From an uncultured Myxococcales bacterium (GTDB taxonomy: Bacteria; Myxococcota_A; UBA9042): a stretch of DNA of 32,024 bases. The stretch lies in assembly GCA_903850505.1 (NCBI GenBank), contig CAINLT010000497.1, positions 1 to 32,024 of the forward strand, read 5' to 3'. Both the position numbers and the translations under genes were made by a program. How positions within the stretch are numbered: position 1 is the first letter of the stretch; each line of letters opens with the position of its first letter. Below, piece by piece: positions 7,732-16,287 of this stretch. The notes under the pieces are model-generated. The model was not told the DNA's origin. It worked only from the letters and a program-made list of their open reading frames with translations, and made no database searches.

Positions 7732-8793
7732 GTGACGGTGCCAGATCCCATTGCCTATGCTGTTTCGGCGGAAGGCCTGCGCCAGCGAAAGGCGGCGTGC
7801 GCGCCCGACGCGCCGGTGCGGCTGGCGGTTGTCGCGAATCCGCGCGCGCGGCGACTGCGGCGTGCCGGCAAGCGCACGGAGCTGGCCGCCCTCGTCGGGA
7901 TGCAACTGTACGCGGAAACACGGGACCTCGCGTCACTGCATCGGGCGATTGCCCAGCTTGTCGCAGAGCAGGGTGCAAACGTGCTGGCCATCGCCGGCGG
8001 GGACGGTTCCCTGCATCACGCGGTCAACGCGCTGTGGCAGCTCGCCCAGGAGACCCAGCGCAACACCGGGGAAATGCCGCCGTGGCCGCGGATCCTGATC
8101 CTGAACGGCGGCACGCTGAACATCGTCGGTCGTTCCGTGGCAATCCACGGGCCGCCCCACGAGACGCTGCGGCAATTCCTCGGCGATTTTGGCCACGGTC
8201 CGCTGTCGCGCGTCGCGGTCCGCCCGGTGCCGATGTTGCAGGTGCATTGGCAGGGTGAGACGCCGCGGCTCGGTTTCGTCTTCGGTTCGGCGCTCGCGTA
8301 CCACGCGCTGGAATTGTACAGCCGGTTTGGCGCCGGCTACCTCGGTCTGTCGCGTTTCCTGTTCGAGTTCAGCCGTGGCGCGCTGTTGGGCAGTCCGCTG
8401 TGGCGTCAGGAGTCGTGGAAGCTGGGGCCGTACGCGGACCTGGAAGTGGATGGTCAGCGCTGGGCGGCGTACGGCGGCGTCACGGCGGTCACGGCGGACC
8501 TGACTTTGGCCATCGGCGCAGTGCGGGCGATTCGCCGGCCGCTTGGCGCGCCGGGCTTTGCCGTGCGCGTTGTGGAAGAGACTGACCCGCGCAGACTTGT
8601 CGGCCTGCTGCCCGCGCTGATGTCCGAGCGCGGTGGTGCGGGCGTCGTCGATCTGCCCGTGGCCCACAAGATGCGGCTGAGCGGACCGTACACGCTGGAC
8701 GGCGAGTGTTTCCATGAGCCTGCGCCGCATGTGCCGCTTTGGGTGGAGCGTTTTGCCACGCCGCTGCCCGTCGTCCCGGCCCGCGAGGGGTGA
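7732..8793 (+). CDS. Diacylglycerol kinase-like lipid kinase (DAGK catalytic domain)
   Basis: A 353-aa protein of the DAGK/sphingosine-kinase/YegS superfamily, which phosphorylates membrane lipids with a nucleotide triphosphate. The N-terminal nucleotide-binding domain contains RLAVVANPRARR (about residue 29) and the diagnostic GGDGS loop at residues 89-93. Next comes ILILNGGTLNIVGRS, the counterpart of the G-T-N-D region, with Ile-Val here in place of the usual Asp-Phe. The C-terminal beta domain ends with YTLDGE. The GTG start at 7732 is set by a strong GGAGGA site at 7718-7723, 8 bases upstream. It is divergent from the FHA gene. The substrate cannot be told from sequence. Confidence 0.85.
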   Translation: MTVPDPIAYAVSAEGLRQRKAACAPDAPVRLAVVANPRARRLRRAGKRTELAALVGMQLYAETRDLASLHRAIAQLVAEQGANVLAIAGGDGSLHHAVNALWQLAQETQRNTGEMPPWPRILILNGGTLNIVGRSVAIHGPPHETLRQFLGDFGHGPLSRVAVRPVPMLQVHWQGETPRLGFVFGSALAYHALELYSRFGAGYLGLSRFLFEFSRGALLGSPLWRQESWKLGPYADLEVDGQRWAAYGGVTAVTADLTLAIGAVRAIRRPLGAPGFAVRVVEETDPRRLVGLLPALMSERGGAGVVDLPVAHKMRLSGPYTLDGECFHEPAPHVPLWVERFATPLPVVPAREG

Positions 8794-8989
8794 GGGCTCG
8801 TGCAGGCACAAACCGGTCGAGTCCCAGCCGTTTGTCGCCGCGTGTATTGCGCAGCGGGCACCCTTGGCGACCCAGCGACAGGCGTCCTACACGACGGGTG
8901 ACTGCTGCGCGGCGCCTAAGTCCCCGTGTCCGCGCGATTTGGCGGCCCTGGCATTCTGCCCGCGTCGCGCGTTTTGTGCGCCTTTGTGC

Positions 8990-9018
8990 TTGCCTGCCGG
9001 TACTGGGTTGGGTACGCT
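8990..9018 (+). promoter_or_regulatory. Candidate promoter for the large lipoprotein gene
   Basis: TTGCCT (8990-8995) and TACGCT (9013-9018) are separated by 17 bp, about 36 bases before the ATG at 9054. The gene also has a CGGAGG ribosome-binding site (9041-9046). The 260-bp gap after the lipid kinase gene supports a separate promoter here. Confidence 0.4.
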
Positions 9019-9053
9019 GAACGGCTTGGTCCCAGCGCCCCGGAGGCATCGTC

Positions 9054-11744
9054 ATGTTTGGTTTTCTCGGTCTTTCTTCACCCAAGCCCTCGCACGCCCT
9101 GGCGGCCGCGGCCGCCCTCGCGTTCGCGTTCGCAAGCGGCTGCTCCGGCAACTCGACTGTGGACGGGACCGGCGCCAATGGCGCGGACAGCGACACGACT
9201 TCTGGCGTGGACACGGGCACCGATCAGGACGCTGCGGCGGACACCACGGATTTGCCGGACACGCTGAGCGGCGACGGCAACGGCAGCGACATCGCGACGG
9301 ACGATTCCGGCGACGCCGTGACGGGCACCGACGGCACGATTGGCAACGATACGGACGTGGCTTGGCAAAAAGATGGCGACGCGGCCACGCAGCCGGACGA
9401 GTACAAAGAACTGCTCATCAAGATCCTCGGCCCGAGCGGTCGCGATTGGGCGCAAAATGAAGGCGCGAGCGCCGCGCTCTCCGGCGTTGCCTGGGGCCAC
9501 CCCGAGAAGATCGAGTGGGCGTCGGCAAACGGCACCAAGGGCGTCGTCTGCGGCGCGGGTTCAGCCCAGCCGGTGTGCGAGGAATTCTGGCAGAGCGACA
9601 TCCTGACCCTCGACCAGGGCGACAACACCGTCACGGTCACGGCGACCAAGGGCGCGCAGACGGCCGCGGATTCCATTCATCTCACGTACAACCCGCTGTT
9701 TTCCTTTGACGGTCCGCCGATCATTTCGCCCAACGCGATCTTCGTCGGTGAATCCTCCAAGCTCGTCGTGGCGATGCCGGTGCCGGGCGCAGCGGCCGCG
9801 GGCAGCGTCGTGGACGCGTCGACGATCCAGCTGGTCGAAGTCGACGAGACGGGCAAGCCGATTCAGGACTACGACAAGCTCCAGGACAACGGCAACGGCG
9901 GCAACTGCGACGACGCGCAGAAGGACAGCGTGTACTCGGCGTGCCTGACCCTCACGGCCAGCGCGCCCAAGATCTACCGCTTCCGCGTCCGCGCGACCGT
10001 GAGCGTCAAGCTCAGCGGTTCGGCCGTGACCACGTACCAGGCGTTCTCGCCGGTCGCTGAAGTCGACGCGGTGGCGCATTTCTCGCAGTCGGAGTGCAGC
10101 GCGATGGTCAGCCTGCAGAAGAAGGTGAGCGGCGACTACAAGACCGCAACCGGCGGCGGCACGTCTGCGGCGACGGCTCAAGCGGCTGCGCTCGCCGCGG
10201 TCCAGGCCGATGCGACGGTCGCGGAAGCCGGCACGACCGACGGCGGCAACATCTGGATTCGCTACAAGACGGGCCGCGTTGGCGCGCTCAACCTCGCGTC
10301 CAAGGGCCTGCGCGGCGCGGGTGGCCCGCCGTCCGGCGATGGCGCCGCCTTGCCGACCCACTCCGTTGGCACGCGTCGGGCGCTCGCACTCGCGCCTTTT
10401 GCCGCAGAATTTGCTGCGACCGGTGGCGATGAGGCCGCGCAGGCTGGCGCCGCGCTGAAGGCCAAGCAGTGCCCGCCGTTTGCGGTGGATTCCTACAGTG
10501 ACAACGCCGCGCTGCTCAAATACTACCGGCAGATGGCGACCTACGGCGTGATCGCGATTACCGGCCACGGCGACTCAATGTTCCTGACCATGGACACGGA
10601 CGCCAAGAAGGCGCTCACGTGGGAACACCTCGGCTCGCAGGAAGTCATCTGGTCCGGCGAGAACGTCGACTGCAGCGCGCTCTCCGCCAACAGCGGCAGC
10701 TGCGACCAGGCCAGCAACGGCTGCAAGCCCACGGAAACCTGCGTCAAGACGTCGATGAGCGGCGGCGTTTGCGTCGACTACACGCAGGCCGACATCATGA
10801 CGGGCCGCGTCGTCGTTGGCGACTCGACCTACGGCTTTCTCCCCGCGTTCGTGCGCCGCCACTCGCCGGAGAAATTCCCGGCGTCGATCGTGTACCTCGG
10901 CGCATGCCGGTCGATGTACAACGGCTCGATGGCCTTGCAGTTCATCGCTGCTGGCGCCGCGGCCGTCATCGGCTATTCGGAGTACGTCAACGCCGACTAC
11001 GCGTACCTCAAAGGCTGGGGCTTGTTTGACGGCCTCATCAACAACGGCTTGAGCGTCTTGCAGGCCATCGTCCCCGGCGACGATCCCGCGCATGCAGGCG
11101 CCCACATGCGCTTGTACGGCGACAGCGCCGCCAACACCAAGGACGCCAACCTCATCAACCCGAGCTGGGACAGCGGCAAGGTCACGGGCTGGAAGCAGGT
11201 CGGCGACGGCCGCGTGGTCTCCCGCCTTGGCGAGACCGTTCCCGTCGCGGGCAAGTTCATGGGCATCATTTCCACGGGCTTGGGCTTCACGACCGAGAAT
11301 GGCTCGTTGGAGCAGCCTTTCTGCGTCGACAAGAACAAGCAGAACCTGTGCTTCTTCTGGAAGTTCTACAGCGAGGAATTCATCGAATGGTGCGGTTCGT
11401 CGTACATGGACGAATTCCGCGCCACGTTGACCGCCGATTCCGGCCAAATCACCATGACCGATGTGTGGATCGACCAGCTTTGCCCGTACGACTGCGGCGG
11501 CAAGTCGCCGTGCGATCCCGGCAGCGCGGCGTGCAAGTGCGGCCAGCAGTGGAAGACGTTGACCCAAGCCGACGTCTCCTTTGACCAGGGCGGCGTCTGG
11601 ATGACCCCGTGGCAGAAGACCTGCACGGACGTCAGCGGCCTCTCCGGCATCGACAAGAAAGTGAACCTGAAGTTCTTCGCCACGGACAAGGGCGACTCGA
11701 TTTACGACACCGTCATCCTGCTGGACGAAGTCACGGTCGATTAG
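9054..11744 (+). CDS. Predicted surface lipoprotein with caspase/gingipain-like (clan CD-type) hydrolase domain
   Basis: An 896-aa exported lipoprotein whose signal peptide ends AFASGC (lipidated Cys30). An Asp/Gly/Thr-rich linker (31-110) and two Ig-like beta segments (about 115-330) follow. A propeptide-like region carries DGGNIWIRYKTGRVGAL, and the next block opens with LALAPFAAEF. The core shows a hydrophobic strand before His505-Gly (YGVIAITGHGDSM) and another before Ala-Cys618 (ASIVYLGACRSM). This is the His-Gly/Ala-Cys pattern of clan CD cysteine peptidases (caspases, gingipains, C80, CHAT). Between them lies a Cys-rich insert (about 540-580) that may be disulphide-bonded. The last 180 residues look like a beta-sandwich with further cysteines. 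Family membership is inferred from motifs; enzymatic activity is not shown. A second lipoprotein gene starts 38 bp downstream. Confidence 0.85.
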   Translation: MFGFLGLSSPKPSHALAAAAALAFAFASGCSGNSTVDGTGANGADSDTTSGVDTGTDQDAAADTTDLPDTLSGDGNGSDIATDDSGDAVTGTDGTIGNDTDVAWQKDGDAATQPDEYKELLIKILGPSGRDWAQNEGASAALSGVAWGHPEKIEWASANGTKGVVCGAGSAQPVCEEFWQSDILTLDQGDNTVTVTATKGAQTAADSIHLTYNPLFSFDGPPIISPNAIFVGESSKLVVAMPVPGAAAAGSVVDASTIQLVEVDETGKPIQDYDKLQDNGNGGNCDDAQKDSVYSACLTLTASAPKIYRFRVRATVSVKLSGSAVTTYQAFSPVAEVDAVAHFSQSECSAMVSLQKKVSGDYKTATGGGTSAATAQAAALAAVQADATVAEAGTTDGGNIWIRYKTGRVGALNLASKGLRGAGGPPSGDGAALPTHSVGTRRALALAPFAAEFAATGGDEAAQAGAALKAKQCPPFAVDSYSDNAALLKYYRQMATYGVIAITGHGDSMFLTMDTDAKKALTWEHLGSQEVIWSGENVDCSALSANSGSCDQASNGCKPTETCVKTSMSGGVCVDYTQADIMTGRVVVGDSTYGFLPAFVRRHSPEKFPASIVYLGACRSMYNGSMALQFIAAGAAAVIGYSEYVNADYAYLKGWGLFDGLINNGLSVLQAIVPGDDPAHAGAHMRLYGDSAANTKDANLINPSWDSGKVTGWKQVGDGRVVSRLGETVPVAGKFMGIISTGLGFTTENGSLEQPFCVDKNKQNLCFFWKFYSEEFIEWCGSSYMDEFRATLTADSGQITMTDVWIDQLCPYDCGGKSPCDPGSAACKCGQQWKTLTQADVSFDQGGVWMTPWQKTCTDVSGLSGIDKKVNLKFFATDKGDSIYDTVILLDEVTVD

Positions 11745-11782
11745 CCGCGCAGTCCGTTCAGGCGCGGTCTGTGAGGCACGCG

Positions 11783-13900
11783 ATGATCTCGAAACTTTGG
11801 TTGGTGCCGGCGCTTCTGTTGGCTGCATGCGGCTCGCCCGCGCAAGGCGGCAACGCCGTGCTCGACGCCGTCAGTGGTTCTGACATCCACGGCGACGTGA
11901 CCGCGCTGTTTGACGGCCTCGCCAGCGACGGCACGGCGACTTCCGATACAGTCGACGGCGACGCCATCGTCAAAGGCGACTTTGTGTGGCTGACGTTTGC
12001 CATCGACGACAGCGCCAACCAGACGTTCACCGATGGCGACATGCAGTGGACCGGATCGTTCGTCTTTGACGAAGCGACCAACAGCATCACCTACGCCACG
12101 TCCTGGCTGCCGACCGACGGACCGTTCGTCGCGCTCTACGATGACGGCGCGCAGCCCGGCGGCCACGAGAAAGCCGGCGCGACCGCGGGCGACCACATCT
12201 TCAGCAATCAGGTCAAATTCGTCGCGACCAAGGACACGCTGTTTGAGTACGGCGCGCTCAACGAGTTCAACAACTGGATGTGGGTCGGCGCGAACGGCAC
12301 GTTCACGATCCAGCAGGGCCAGGGCGGGACGTTTGCCGTGCCGGGCATGAAGCTGCCGAAATTCGGAACGTACGACGCCAAGATCACGCTGGACACCAAG
12401 GCGCTGAACAAGGCGTACGCGTCCTGGAACACCAACGACTTCAAGTTCTTTGTCAAAGGCACGCTGAACCAGTGGACGCCGGTGCAGCTGCTGGATGACG
12501 GTCTGAAGGGCGACGCGGTCGCGGGCGATGGCATCCTGACGTTTGTGCTGAAGCAGAACCTTGGGAAGCACGATGGGCCGCTCAATGCCGGCGATGAAGT
12601 GCAGTTTACGTTCGTGACGACCCAAGGCGACGCGGATCCGATCGATGGCCAGGAGTACAAGCAGGGCGGCAATGGCCTGCCGGACGGCGTGCTGGCGTGG
12701 ACGGCGTCGGCGATTGACCCGACGTGGCAGAGCGTGCCGGTGATTCTGTCCAAGGACTCCAAAGGCAAGACGCTGAACACGGCGTTTGTGGTGCCGGGCA
12801 AGCCGGTGCTGAGCTGCGACCCACCGTGCACAGGCAGCGACCAGTGCGTGAATGGCCTCTGCAAGCCGCCCGCGGATACGGATGCCGGCACGACGGACGC
12901 GGACGCAGGCACGACCGACACGGCGGACACGACGACGACGCCGATCGCGACGCTCACCGGCATCGATCCGACGTGGACTGCGGCGAAGGGCGGCGGTACG
13001 GTCACGTTGCTCGGCGACAACCTGAGCACGGCGTTCAGCGTCAAGTTCACCTCGGTCGCGGACGCGACGATGTTCGGCGCGGGCAGCAATCCCCAGCTCA
13101 TCGTCGGCAAGGGCCTCTCGGTCACCGTGCCGCCTCTCCCGCCCGCGTTCGCCGACGTCGCGATCCAGCCGGCGACGGGTGCGCCGCTGAACCTGTCCGC
13201 GGCGCTGGACGTCGTGCCGATCGACACGCCGATTATCGACGGCCTGCTGGATTCCGACTGGAACGCGATGTCGCTCGGCGCCATCAACGACACGCTGAGC
13301 AACTGGGACAATCCGGCGGATCTGACCAAGACCAACGAGCTGAACCAGCTGTGGATCGCCTACGACGCCAACAACCTCTACATCGGCGTCAAAGGCACGT
13401 CCGAGCCGCTCAACGCGATCTCGTGCTACCTCGACGTCGATTACGGCAGCGGTACCGGCGCGGCGAGCCCCAGCGCGATTGGCGACAGCACCGGCGCGGT
13501 CGACAACGCGCTTGGCAACCTCTACACGGTCAGCGACAGCCAGATCGGCATCGACTTCGCGTTCGCGAGCGTCGGTATGGCGTCGTTTGGCGGCGGCGAC
13601 CTGGCTGGCTCCACCAACGCCGGCTGGCGCGGCATGAGCAACCTCGCGGACTTGCCGTGGCTCCAGGGCATCGTCCAGGCCAGCAGCAGCAACGCCGCGG
13701 TGGAGGCCAGCATCAGCCTCGCGCTCCTCTATCCCAGCGGCATCCCAGCCAGCGGCGCGCCGCTCAAGATCGCCTGCGTGCTGGGCAACGGCGACGGCAG
13801 CGCCGCCTCCAACCAGATCCTCCCGCCGCAGCTCAGCCAGCCCAGCGCGACGACAATCGCTACCTGGCGCAGCGTCCACGTCTACCCCGTGCTGCCTTGA
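11783..13900 (+). CDS. Modular lipoprotein with IPT/TIG and CBM9-like domains
   Basis: A 705-aa predicted lipoprotein; MISKLWLVPALLLAAC puts the lipidated Cys at 16. The ATG at 11783 has GAGG at 11773-11776. Two N-terminal beta modules (about 55-190 and 195-335) resemble carbohydrate-binding or E-set folds, with NEFNNWMWVGANGTFTI and GTLNQWTPVQLLDDG. A small Cys cluster (CDPPCTGSDQCVNGLC, about 344-359) and a Thr/Asp-rich linker follow. An IPT/TIG Ig-like domain comes next (about 388-478, TGIDPTWTAAKGGGTVTLLG). The C-terminal domain begins PIIDGLLDSDWN and continues LWIAYDANNLYIGV, the pattern of family-9 carbohydrate-binding/DOMON-like folds. No catalytic residues were recognised, so it is probably an adhesin or binding protein. 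It directly follows the clan-CD-like lipoprotein. Confidence 0.87.
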   Translation: MISKLWLVPALLLAACGSPAQGGNAVLDAVSGSDIHGDVTALFDGLASDGTATSDTVDGDAIVKGDFVWLTFAIDDSANQTFTDGDMQWTGSFVFDEATNSITYATSWLPTDGPFVALYDDGAQPGGHEKAGATAGDHIFSNQVKFVATKDTLFEYGALNEFNNWMWVGANGTFTIQQGQGGTFAVPGMKLPKFGTYDAKITLDTKALNKAYASWNTNDFKFFVKGTLNQWTPVQLLDDGLKGDAVAGDGILTFVLKQNLGKHDGPLNAGDEVQFTFVTTQGDADPIDGQEYKQGGNGLPDGVLAWTASAIDPTWQSVPVILSKDSKGKTLNTAFVVPGKPVLSCDPPCTGSDQCVNGLCKPPADTDAGTTDADAGTTDTADTTTTPIATLTGIDPTWTAAKGGGTVTLLGDNLSTAFSVKFTSVADATMFGAGSNPQLIVGKGLSVTVPPLPPAFADVAIQPATGAPLNLSAALDVVPIDTPIIDGLLDSDWNAMSLGAINDTLSNWDNPADLTKTNELNQLWIAYDANNLYIGVKGTSEPLNAISCYLDVDYGSGTGAASPSAIGDSTGAVDNALGNLYTVSDSQIGIDFAFASVGMASFGGGDLAGSTNAGWRGMSNLADLPWLQGIVQASSSNAAVEASISLALLYPSGIPASGAPLKIACVLGNGDGSAASNQILPPQLSQPSATTIATWRSVHVYPVLP

Positions 13901-14505
13901 AGCGTGTCGTGCTGCTGGACAACCACGATTCGTTCACCTGGAACCTCGCCGATCTGCTGATGTCTGCGGCCCAAACCACAGGCATCGCCCTGGATCTGCG
14001 CGTCGTGCGCAACACGGACGCCAATTTGCAGGCGCTGCAGCACGCGCTTCCCGACGCGCTCGTCCTGTCCCCTGGGCCGAATGCGCCGGCGGACGCCGGG
14101 CAACTGCTGCCGTTCCTTCGCGCGGTGCTGGGCAAGCTGCCGATCTGGGGCGTGTGCTTGGGCCACCAAGCGCTGGCGATCGCGCTCGGTGGGCAGGTGG
14201 TGCGCGCGCCTGAACCCATTCACGGCCGTCAGGCTCTGATCCAGCATGACGGGATGGGGCTGTTCAGCGGGTTGCCGCAGCCCTTCCTGGCGATGCGGTA
14301 TCACAGCCTTGCCGTGGATGGCGCCGCGCTGCCCGCGGACGTGCAGGTTTCGGCGTGGCTGGATGATGGGCTGATCATGGGGCTGCGCAGCGCCAGATGG
14401 GCGTGCGAGTCGGTGCAATTTCACCCGGAGAGCGTGGGTACGCCCGAGGGTGGCCAACTGGCGCAGGCGGCGGTGGCGTGGCTGAGCAACCTGGGAGCGA
14501 ATTGA
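13897..14505 (+). CDS. Class I glutamine amidotransferase, anthranilate/aminodeoxychorismate synthase component II (TrpG/PabA)
   Basis: This subunit hydrolyses glutamine and passes ammonia to a chorismate-using partner (TrpE or PabB) for tryptophan or folate synthesis. The 202-aa frame begins KRVVLLDNHDSFTWNLADLL, matching the usual TrpG/PabA opening. It has the oxyanion region LVLSPGPNAPADAG, nucleophile Cys87 in GVCLGHQAL and the His/Glu pair in QFHPESVGTPEG. The start is inferred as TTG at 13897, which overlaps the TGA stop of the lipoprotein gene (TTGA); a GTG four codons in is the alternative. No TrpE/PabB gene lies in the window, so trpG and pabA cannot be told apart. Translation is probably coupled to the upstream lipoprotein gene. 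Confidence 0.9.
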   Translation: MKRVVLLDNHDSFTWNLADLLMSAAQTTGIALDLRVVRNTDANLQALQHALPDALVLSPGPNAPADAGQLLPFLRAVLGKLPIWGVCLGHQALAIALGGQVVRAPEPIHGRQALIQHDGMGLFSGLPQPFLAMRYHSLAVDGAALPADVQVSAWLDDGLIMGLRSARWACESVQFHPESVGTPEGGQLAQAAVAWLSNLGAN

Positions 14506-14506
14506 T

Positions 14507-14632
14507 ATGACGGGTATTTTGGGAATTCTCGGGACGATCCTGTTCGTCGTGCGCATCGGCCAGATGGGCCGCACGTGGTGGCGTCGTCGTCAGCACCACG
14601 CGCGGCTGGAAGGCAAGTCGCCGCGCGGCTAG
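14507..14632 (+). CDS. 41-aa predicted membrane mini-protein
   Basis: A short frame starts one base after the trpG/pabA stop, with GGGAG (14493-14497) nine bases before its ATG. The product starts MTGILGILGTILFVVRIG, a single hydrophobic helix, followed by an Arg/Lys-rich tail (MGRTWWRRRQHHARLEGKS) that should sit in the cytoplasm. The ribosome-binding site, tight spacing and protein-like hydrophobic-plus-basic profile support a real gene. Its TAG stop shares CTAG with the stop of the convergent oxidoreductase gene. No family is recognised. Confidence 0.6.
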   Translation: MTGILGILGTILFVVRIGQMGRTWWRRRQHHARLEGKSPRG

Positions 14633-16287
14633 CTTTTTCGCGGCACCGACGCCATCGCGTGCTCGGTCAGCGCGGTAATCGTCAGGCTCGGGTTCACGCC
14701 GAGGTTCGCAGGCACGATGGAGCCGTCGCAAATCCTCAGCCCCTCGTAGCCGTAGACGCTGTTTTGGCCGTCGACGACGCCTTTGCCTTCCGGGCCGATG
14801 GGGCAGCCGCCGAGGATGTGCGCCGTCGTCGGAATGTCCAGCAGCACTTCGTTCAGCGCGCTCATCGCCACGCCGCCGGTGCGTTTGGCGACGCGTCGTG
14901 CGACCTCGTTGCCAATCGGAATGTACGACGGATTCGCGACCGAGCCGTGCGGCCGCTCCGTGCGCAACGTCTTGACCCACGGCATGAACCGCGAGCGTTT
15001 CCAGACTGCGTTGAGCGAGTTGTCCAGTGTCTGCATCACCAGCAGGATGATGCCGCCGCGCGCCCAGCCGAATTTCCACAGGCTGCGGGCCAGCTGGATC
15101 GGGTGTGTCAGGCAGGTCCAGACCCAGCGAACGGGGCGCGGAACTTTGCCGCCGCCGTCGGTCAGGAGCGTTGCGAGCATGCCGAGCGCGTCGTTGCCTT
15201 CGCCGTAGCGCACGACCTCGATGTGCGTGTGCTCGTCAAAGAACGCGCCGGACGTGATGGCGACGCCCTTGGAGTAGTCCGTGCCGCTGCCGCCGGACAT
15301 CGCGCCGGTAATCGCCTCCGAGTTGGTGCGCAGATGCCCGCCGAGCGTCGCGGGTAGGTGCGGCAACGTGCCCGCCTCGCGCGAACGCATGAGCAGCGGC
15401 AAGGTGCCCAGCACGCCGGCCGCGCAGACGACCTGACGGGCACGCAGCGTGTGGTGACCGCCGAACAGCCGCTTCACGCCAATCGCCGGTCGCAGCTCCA
15501 GTTCCCAGCCCTGGCTGCCGCGGGCGTCCGTGCCACCGATGCACGACAGGCCGATGACCTCGCGCTCAGGCACGACGCGCGCGCCTTTGACGCAGGCGAG
15601 GTACAAGTAGTTCTTGTCGAGCGTGTTCTTTGCGCCGTGCTTGCAGCCGGTCATGCACGCGCCGCATTGGATGCAGCCGGTGCGGTCGGGGCCTTCGCCG
15701 CCAAAATACGGGTCGGGCACGGTGTCGCCGGGGTTGTCAAAGTAGACGCCGACGTCCGTGGCCTTGAACGTGTGGCCGCGGCCCATCTCATCGGCGATTT
15801 CCTGCAGCACGCGGTCCGCTGGGCCAAAAACCGGATTGGGCGTCGCGCCAAGCATGTGCTGCGCCATCTTGTAGTGGCTCGCCAGCTCAGCCTGCCAATC
15901 CTCGACCATGCCCGCCCACTGCGGATCGCGAAAGAACGGCGGCGGCGGAATCAGCAACGTGTTGGCGTACACAAGGCTGCCACCGCCCACGCCTGCGCCG
16001 GAGAGCACCATCACGTCGTCCAGCAGGGACAGGCGCAGGATGCCGAAACAGCCAAGCGCGGGCACCCACATCGCCTTCCGCACGTTCCAGTTGGTCTTGG
16101 GGAAATCGCCTGGCTGCCAGCGCTTGCCGCGCTCGATCACCAGCACTTTGTAGCCCTTCTCGGTCAGCCGCAGCGCGGAGACCGAGCCGCCAAAGCCCGA
16201 GCCAATCACGATGACGTCGGCGTGAAAGCCGTCGGCATCGACTGGCAGCGTTGCCGGGTCAGGCACGAGCCAGGCGTCGCGAATCAT
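14629..16287 (-). CDS. GMC-family FAD oxidoreductase, cholesterol-oxidase type
   Basis: A 552-aa flavoprotein. The Rossmann motif for FAD is at the N-terminus (VIVIGSGFGGSVSALRLTE, about residues 25-43) with the following acidic/basic VIERGKRW. SGAGVGGGSLVYANTL is the second FAD-contact motif. Mid-protein it carries CIQCGACMTGCKHGAKNTLD, a Cys-rich motif also found in ChoD-like relatives. The C-terminal substrate/FAD block is HILGGCPIGPEGKGVVDG, then VPANLGVNPSLTITALTEHAM. There is no signal peptide. The substrate may be a sterol or another alcohol and cannot be decided. The start overlaps the stop of the glucan phosphorylase gene (ATGA), so the two are translationally coupled. A longer frame to 16464 lies inside that gene and was not used. 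Confidence 0.9.
   Translation of the reverse strand: MIRDAWLVPDPATLPVDADGFHADVIVIGSGFGGSVSALRLTEKGYKVLVIERGKRWQPGDFPKTNWNVRKAMWVPALGCFGILRLSLLDDVMVLSGAGVGGGSLVYANTLLIPPPPFFRDPQWAGMVEDWQAELASHYKMAQHMLGATPNPVFGPADRVLQEIADEMGRGHTFKATDVGVYFDNPGDTVPDPYFGGEGPDRTGCIQCGACMTGCKHGAKNTLDKNYLYLACVKGARVVPEREVIGLSCIGGTDARGSQGWELELRPAIGVKRLFGGHHTLRARQVVCAAGVLGTLPLLMRSREAGTLPHLPATLGGHLRTNSEAITGAMSGGSGTDYSKGVAITSGAFFDEHTHIEVVRYGEGNDALGMLATLLTDGGGKVPRPVRWVWTCLTHPIQLARSLWKFGWARGGIILLVMQTLDNSLNAVWKRSRFMPWVKTLRTERPHGSVANPSYIPIGNEVARRVAKRTGGVAMSALNEVLLDIPTTAHILGGCPIGPEGKGVVDGQNSVYGYEGLRICDGSIVPANLGVNPSLTITALTEHAMASVPRKS

Noticed and set aside
11741..13879. 712-codon open frame on the minus strand
   Set aside because: It mirrors the CBM9/TIG lipoprotein gene, which has a signal peptide and ribosome-binding site; the antisense product has none.
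14617..14646. Possible terminator between the mini-protein and oxidoreductase genes
   Set aside because: GCCGCG/CGCGGC can pair, but the T-run lies in the loop rather than after the stem, so it does not fit an intrinsic terminator.
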